Positions 57,905 to 64,000 of a stretch of 64,000 bases of DNA are shown here, piece after piece. The DNA lies in the NCBI GenBank assembly GCA_051294375.1, contig CM119263.1, positions 24,966,688-25,030,687 on the forward strand, written 5' to 3'. Positions within the stretch are counted from its first letter, which is position 1, and each line of letters opens with the position of its first letter. The notes below the pieces were generated by a model. That model searched no databases and had not been told where the DNA came from. It was given only the letters and a program-made list of their open reading frames with translations. Origin of the DNA: Paraspadella gotoi. Lineage: Eukaryota; Chaetognatha. The position numbers were made by a program, and so were the translations under genes.

Positions 57905-58756
57905 ATGAGCGATATGCCGCCAGGGAAGAACCAGGTTGACCGTCAAGTATTGATGGGTCCCCACGGGGATGTCAAGATGAAGCTTGACAAATCGGCCAAG
58001 ATCCACGATGACGGGGAGAGAATGTGCGACGAAAGTGGATACGAATCGGATCGAAAGTCATCGTCGTCGCCCGGCCTAGTAGAGATGCCGCCGCTATTCG
58101 GTTCGGTGGGACCCCCGGCACCGATCGCTACTCCCTGCTCCGGTCCTTCCCCTATGCAGGCACCTCCAAGTCTGTTACCGCTTCCCGAAACCAAAAACGA
58201 GGAAGGACTTTTTGCCGGGGAATCCTACCTAAAATTTTTGGAACTTCGGTCCCAGAATCAGATGGGATTTTGGAACACCACCAAATCAGGTCCTCTTCCA
58301 CCGGTAGTTCTTCCTCTACCGATTTGCTGCAAGGCATCGCCGCTCGGTCCAAAACAGGTTATTTCGAAACATGACAAATAATTATCTGTGCATATTTTTT
58401 TCATATTGATAATTTGTACATATTGGTTTTAGTGGTTTTACTGATAGTTGTTTCTTGACTCTTCCAATGCTTTTTGTAAGGCAAGAAGATACTCCATTCC
58501 TAAGTACGCCGTCGGTTTCGTCATCGGACCCAACGGTTATCGCATTCAAGCTTCACGCGACGTCAGCGGCGCCAACATCCTCCTCCTCGGAGATCAAGAC
58601 GTTCACCACGCCTACATCGGCGTCTTCGGTACCGAAGAACAGATACACGACGCCGTTTACCTCATGAAGCTCAATATCCTCCGTCACTCGGGGATGTTTA
58701 TTGGCGATATCGACGGCATGTTGAAACTAGTCCCAGATTCGGACCCGATACTGTGA
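57905..58756 (+). CDS. Single-KH-domain RNA-binding protein, 2 exons
   Basis: Exons 57905-58357 and 58481-58756, phase 0, 242 residues. The N-terminal ~150 residues are probably disordered: an acidic/basic start, CDESGYESDRKSSSS, then Pro-rich PPLFGSVGPPAPIATP-type sequence. Exon 2 encodes one KH domain: IPKYAVGFVIGPNGYRIQ with the GxxG loop as GPNG, then ASRDVSGANILLL and EEQIHDAVYLMKLNIL. KH domains bind single-stranded RNA. I cannot match it to a named family member; the GPNG loop lacks the usual basic residue, which may weaken RNA binding. It is the last of the closely packed plus-strand genes. Confidence 0.75.
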
Positions 58757-60614
58757 AAGCAACTCCTGTTGAAGATATGTCTCAAAGATGAACAAAATAA
58801 GTGTAGCCTTAGTGTGACGAAGACACTTTAGATTATTTATGTTTCCCGCGAACATATATGTTAATCATTCGTTAATATTTTTCCCCTCGCAATAGAGCAT
58901 GGGCAAAGTTGCAGACGTCAAAATCACCCTTGGCGAAATGATTTTATGATTGATCAAACATTTAAGAGCTTTTATAATTTTAATCATTTTAGACTTAAAT
59001 GGTAGATTGGTTGAGTATTTTCAAATATGAAGCTTTTTCAGATATTTTGAAAATGCGTTTATAACCGAATTGTTAAATTGCTACCTGCCTTCTTACGTTC
59101 AAGGTAAGAAGTCTTGACAAAATTATTAATATTTATTTGTGTGGATCAAAAATTACTATGAACAACTGGATAGTATTTTAGTTGCTATATCGTCTTCGTC
59201 TTCTGATATTTTATTGGTATTTTTTGCATTCTTGAGAGACTGAGTAAATAAACTTCAAAAAGTACTTGTAAACACAGGTAAAACATTTTTTGAAGGTCTG
59301 TGAGAATTTATTTGTATAATAAAAATTAATGTTAGTGATGGTTATTATAGGCTTTTTTGTGGTTTTAAGACATTTTTTAAATTTTTTGATAGTGAGATAT
59401 TTAAATAAAAAAGTCAAATAGTTTAGTTTAAGAGTCCAGAATAGCAGTTATCGCAGAGTTTATAGAATGCTGTCTTTTGATTAGCCTTATCACTTCCGTT
59501 TGGAATAATGGTTTTTAGATCCTCGTCACTTATAAAGCAAACGATTCGGCCATATTTACTTTAAAAATGATTTTATCGAAACGTATTTTTTTAAAATTTA
59601 ATTATTCGGCCTTTATAGCCGTGCAACATTAACAGAAGCGATTGTCTCGACATCATTCCTGTGCCAACAATATTATTATCATATGATAAATGTCAAAGTA
59701 TCATTTATACCTAATTATTACGTCAGATCTTTTGAAACAATTCTCAAATGTATGCAACCAGGATTATTTCGGGCCTTATATGGATAAAATTTTTGTAATA
59801 ATTAAGAAATTAAATTCGAGGTCTCACAAAATATTCTAATTTATTATTATTTATTAAGTCTATAAGTTTTTTTAACCTTTAACTAGAAATCTACTATGAA
59901 ATTAAATTCAACTTTAGTCTTGAAGTCTACTTTCAGGTAAAAAAAGAATTTTTTAAAAAAGTTCTATTTTAATGCTTTTATTGTTGCTTTCCAAATTACT
60001 ATATAATGAAAAATTTTTTTTTAATCAATCTTAACTTTTTTGATGGATTCTGATAGAGCATAAAAAGTTAAATAAAAAATATAATTACAACATTCAAAAA
60101 TTTTTGTTTTCTTGGTCAAAATTAAGAAAAAATAATATAATTATCGAAAGATGATGATGATTATAAATAGTTTTTCATATTTTTCACCCACTTATGCAAG
60201 CTACCTGAATCTTATCTTATTTTTAACCTTTCCTATTTATAAATAAATATTTACAAATTAGTATATGGAGTATGGAGTAATATTAAATTTTTTTGTCTTT
60301 TCAAATTTTTTAAAAAATGTCTAAATTTTCGTTTGAGCAGGTGCTTAATTCAAATTTCTTAACCACCTTACTGAGTTAGGCTCCCCCCTACTTTAACCTA
60401 GCATCCTTATCCTAGTCAAAAAAATAAAGAAAATACGGTAAAACGATTTGTTATAATATCCTATTAATTTAAACTAGCTACAAAATTATTAGTTAAAGAA
60501 TATTCTATTGGGACATTTATATTCGACGCAATCGAAAATTTAAAATCATTTAGCGTTATAATTATCCATGATCGAAAGTTAACATCAATTGTACACTGCA
60601 TAGAAATGAGAGCG
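58757..60614. other. Intergenic spacer between convergent genes
   Basis: AT-rich. It contains the inverted copy of the 0.6-kb repeat (59883-60390) and nothing else that I can support. The short frames seen here have no family features and no codon bias. Confidence 0.6.
59883..60390 (-). repeat. Dispersed AT-rich repeat, copy 2 (inverted)
   Basis: Reverse complement of the unit at 39769-40374, shorter by about 100 bp and diverged by scattered substitutions and indels. It starts with tagaaatctactatgaaatt and ends taactcagtaaggtgg-type sequence read in reverse. The two copies are 19.5 kb apart, in opposite orientation, and enclose the whole six-gene cluster. Confidence 0.85.
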
Positions 60615-63600
60615 CTAGTAATCAAATTTCGTAGTTAGATTGTCGTTGCCTCGATTTCTTTGCCTTTTGTTTTCTAAGACTTTGTGAAGAACCTTCTCTT
60701 TGTATAATTCGGCTTTAATTCTGTTTTCGTATTTGAGTTTTCTCGCCGATGCCTCTGCCCGCTTTTTGTTCAGATAGTTCTTTTTGAGTTCCGAAGTCTG
60801 TGAAAGTCATATCTGATGAGCACAATCTTTTTATTGGCAGAGGGAATTTTTTGTATTCTTAATCACCTTGATAAGGTCTCTGCTCTTTTCCTGGAGCGCT
60901 TTCGCCTCTTCAGGAATCTGCAGTTGATGACTGAAGGGATGGGATAGTTGGTTCGTGGATAAAACGTCCGAACCTCCATGTCGTCGGTTGTGATGGAAAA
61001 AGATTGCCGCTTCGTCGTCAAGAAGACCGGATTCCTAAAAATGGTCATATAATTTTTTAATTTTTAGCTTAAAATTATAGTTTTTCTAAATTTGGACCAA
61101 TTGAATGATATAATTTTAGAATAAAAATTAGATTTTCTTATATCAACTTTTTGCAAGGAATATAAATCCAGGAATAAAATTTGGAAATTATTATTTAAGT
61201 CTTTATTTTTATATTTTAAAAGCTCATGTAAATTTTATAAAATTTTAATAATTTGATTTATCATAACTTATAATTTTTATTTTTTATGACAATAATATAT
61301 ACATTAAAAATCGTCATTTTCGACAAGAAAGATAAAATTATTTAAAAAAAAAATGGTCATCACCATCGAATTCTAGATTTGTTATTTTTAAACGCCCTAC
61401 TAACCACCCCTAATCCTTAACCACCTTTAACTTAATTGCTAACCGTTTAAAAAATATAACATAAAAATATTATTTTTCCTTTCATTTCGTTGCATTATTT
61501 GTTTGAGGTAGAAAATGAATTATTTATGTACAGAGTTTTATTAAGAAACATATTTATAATTTGAAGAGAGTCTGTAAAAATATTTTTTTCACAACTAAAT
61601 TCGTTTTTGCACTGAAGGCTTACATTGAAGCCGAAACATATCCAAAATTTGTTTTCTTTATAGAACTTAACAAAAATTTATATTACTGTGTAAAAAAATA
61701 TGTATTAATGAGGCAAACTAAGATTCGATGTTAGAGGGAAAACAAAATATAATGGATTAACAAACCACCGACCGTTTGTAGCTAAGGTTGGTTGCGGACG
61801 TCGAATAGAAAAGTTTCCCTAACAAAGTTTATCATTAAAAACGACCCAGACTTTAAAATTCGTGCCACCTGTCGATATGAGGCCATAATTTGGAGCTTTC
61901 GCTGTCTTTGAGCACAATTGTAGATAAAATCTTTTCTCTTCATTTCGCACGCCGTTTGAAGACTGAGGACGTCTTGAAGATTTCTAGGCGTAGTTAAATG
62001 AGTGCAGCCGCAGGACCGGAGTCCACATTGACCGCAGGGGATTCCGGGACAAGCGCAGGGGCACGAGTTGCAAGAGGAACAAGTTGTATCCGAGAAGGGC
62101 AGGAACCAACCTAAACCTGAATCAAACAGGACTTGCGTTGAATGGATATACCGTAGATTATAGAACGAATGAGTAGTCTAAATAATGAAAATTGCTATGT
62201 TGTCAACTTTTAGTTTTTAAACACTATGTATATTAAACCTCTGGGAAACTTTTGTTGAAGAACGCCGATGCGTTCTTCGGAGTTTTCGTCCTTATGCTCC
62301 GCTGGTGATTCCATGATTTTGGGCGCTTTAAATTGACAGTGTACCAAGGAGGCATCAAAATTGTTATTCGCAGATGTCACTTTATAATTATTCCAGTTTT
62401 GGTTTAATTCACGAGAACTTAAAAAAAAATCATAAAATATTTAATACAAGTCAATACATTACATAGGATGCAAATTTCTTTATCGTACGAACCTTTCGTC
62501 AAAATGATTAATTTCTGACCCTGCGGATGAAAATCCCGATGATTCCATATCGTCATCTGACGTAGAATCCCCTCGTAACTGGCGTTGAACTTCTTCGCGC
62601 CAGCCCTTCCGTGATCTGACGCCATGCTTTCGGCGTCTTACCCGCTCCCGCCGAAACCATTTTTCCTTTCCCAAAATACGGTTCCACGTACGATCCTCAG
62701 TCGAAGTGTCGGAATCGCAACTTTCCGATTCAGTCATCGGCTTCATGATGAAAGGTTCCGTACGGACAAGATCCTCATTCATCTGCCGCGCTTCCCTGCT
62801 TTCTATCATTCTTTCTACTCTCTCTAAAGTTTTTTTTAAATCTTCCACAGTTTCGAAGTTGTCGTCATCGATGATTGGGGCAGAACCGGTTAATGATTTC
62901 ACTGTGTATTTTACTAATAGAAAGGATTTAGAGTAAGTTCCGTTTGACCGTAGGTATTTTTAATGTCCATCTTCATGGCTTTTCTTACCTGCTGAAGTTG
63001 AGTTATTAATATTCTGGTTTTTCTCTTTATTTTCTTTTGTTTTTTCATCGTGAAAGGCTTTACCGTGACATGAACGATTTTTGCCACAATAATTGTCTTC
63101 GCATTCGGCGTGTTGGGTTATTTTGCAGCATTTTCCTCGGCTATTCTGGCAACACCCCGTGCACCCTCTTCCCTGACCTCCGTTACAAACCGTTTGGTGA
63201 CCCCCATTACAGTTGTTTCCGCAGTTTCTATTATGCTTCGACCGTCTCTGACATATGCAGCCTGAAATAGTGTCGGGAACGACTATTTTCTTACAATCTT
63301 CTACTTGCCAACCGTATTTTCCCCGTACCATGATCATTTTTTCGGCGACAAAGAGCTTTGTGCCGCCCCCTGGTTTGCATCCTTGCTCGGGTGTTTGCCT
63401 TCACATCCGTCATAAAGTTTTCGAAGTAAGGACAAAATCTAGGAGGCTTTCCGCAGCAGGGCGTCTTCCAGGCGCCGTCAACGACCTCGTCGCAAACGCA
63501 GGATTTTCCGCCACGTCTTACGGAGACTGCAGTGTCTGTGCCGCACCTCGTTAAGGGCTCGTCTTTCTCGTCTAGGAGACGCTTTAACTCTCGCCAGGCG

Positions 63601-64000
63601 TCATCGCAAGCGCAGCGTTCACCGTCGCAATGTCCGCCGTAAGAATACCCTTGGCCGTGGACATGAGGGTTCGCCAAGGACAGATGATCCTTTCCGTTAT
63701 TACCCGCTGTTTTAGACCCTGTAATTATTTTAATTGTCAGCTTACTGTATCGAACTTAGCATACCACTCTCTCATAAACTGATAAAGATGTATATAAACT
63801 ATACCCTCACTAACCCTCACCTCTCCCGTCGTCTCTATCATCCACAGCATCCGCCTTTCCAGTATTAACAGACTCCTGCGCGTTGACGTTATAATCTATC
63901 CGTTTCCGATCGAGAAAAACATCGATTTGATTCTGAATATAGTCTTTGATCCAGGCCATGTTCTTCCTCCATTCAAAGCCGGACGCCCATCCACTGGTCG
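60615..64000 (-). CDS. Unrecognised Cys-rich protein, 5'-partial, about 8 exons
   Basis: Minus-strand exons: 63998-63821 (runs off the window), 63718-63405, 63355-62989, 62913-62493, 62417-62239, 62116-61869, 61034-60867 and 60797-60615 (stop TAG). Phases agree at all borders. I recognise no family. Order of features: acidic start; Cys-rich region 1 (CDGERCACDD, CVCDEVVDGAWKTPCCGKPP); Cys-rich region 2 (CGNNCNGGH, GCTGCCQNSRGKCC, CEDNYCGKNRSC); a long acidic/basic helix-prone part (FETVEDLKKTLERVERMIES, RRERVRRRKHG); a compact cluster CSSCNSCPCACPGIPCGQCG; a C-terminal Lys/Glu-rich coiled coil (KKRAEASARKLKYENRIKAE). The clusters look like metal-binding or disulphide modules, and lack of a visible secretion signal cannot be judged with the start missing. 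The 49-nt intron 63404-63356 is inferred only from phase; a frame error there is possible. Confidence 0.65.
61477..61690. mobile_element. Element D of the hairpin/foldback family, in an intron
   Basis: Begins cctttcatttcgttgcatta, like elements at 6106 and 25713, and carries the hairpin motif at 61612-61640 followed by an A/T-rich phrase as in the other copies. Its arms are less clearly self-complementary, so it looks older. It lies in an intron of the Cys-rich gene. Confidence 0.45.
61612..61640 (+). other. TGAA-hairpin-GAAACAT motif, copy d (variant stem)
   Basis: Reads ctgaa, stem GGCTT, loop acattg, stem AAGCC, then GAAACATA. The flanks equal those of copies a-c, while the stem changed on both sides (GACTC/GAGTC to GGCTT/AAGCC), keeping full pairing. 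Confidence 0.5.

Overview
The window is a stretch of animal (metazoan) nuclear genome. Most coding regions are split by introns with GT-AG (occasionally GC-AG) borders. The genes belong to animal families: aromatic amino-acid decarboxylase, XK-related protein, PDGF/VEGF-like factor, rhodopsin-like GPCR, T-box factor, TRPC channel, ERMP1 and rabankyrin-5 (ANKFY1). The DNA is rich in (GA)n/(CT)n microsatellites, introns and spacers are AT-rich, and exons are GC-richer with pyrimidine-ending codons. I read it as an invertebrate but cannot name a phylum.

Layout. 1-3447 is almost pure T and breaks the 3' end of the first gene. 3546-13009 (-) is a DDC-like decarboxylase without its last exons; its 7-kb first intron holds a complete XK-related-like gene on the same strand (7623-11774) and two foldback repeats. 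13-18 kb is a microsatellite-rich spacer with a 10-N gap. 18073-25091 (+) is a secreted PDGF/VEGF-type growth factor whose 2.8-kb intron holds a GPCR gene on the opposite strand. 27622-29067 (+) is an NAA50-like acetyltransferase interrupted by a (GA)n tract. 29467-33750 (-) is a T-box factor with an eh1 motif. 35881-39548 (+) is a TRPC channel. From 41.3 to 58.8 kb six same-strand genes lie close together: ERMP1, a bacterial-type monomeric NADP-isocitrate dehydrogenase, ANKFY1, a POLR1D-isoform-2-like protein, a very hydrophobic polytopic protein and a single-KH protein. Each of the six has a consensus 3' splice site just upstream of its ATG, as expected for trans-splicing or an operon-like array. 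60615-64000 (-) is an unrecognised Cys-rich protein running off the right edge.

Most unusual signals: (1) a repeat family of foldback elements with microsatellite cores and a conserved small hairpin (TGAA-stem-GAAACAT) whose stem shows paired changes between copies, resembling a degenerate hammerhead/Penelope motif; (2) a monomeric isocitrate dehydrogenase with a mitochondrial-like presequence in an animal gene cluster; (3) an in-frame, stop-free (GA)n segment flanked by GT and AG in the acetyltransferase gene; (4) two nested genes; (5) a ~0.6-kb repeat in inverted orientation at 39.8 and 60.1 kb.

All exon structures were worked out by eye from splice borders, reading phase and remembered family sequences. 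No alignment or database search was run.
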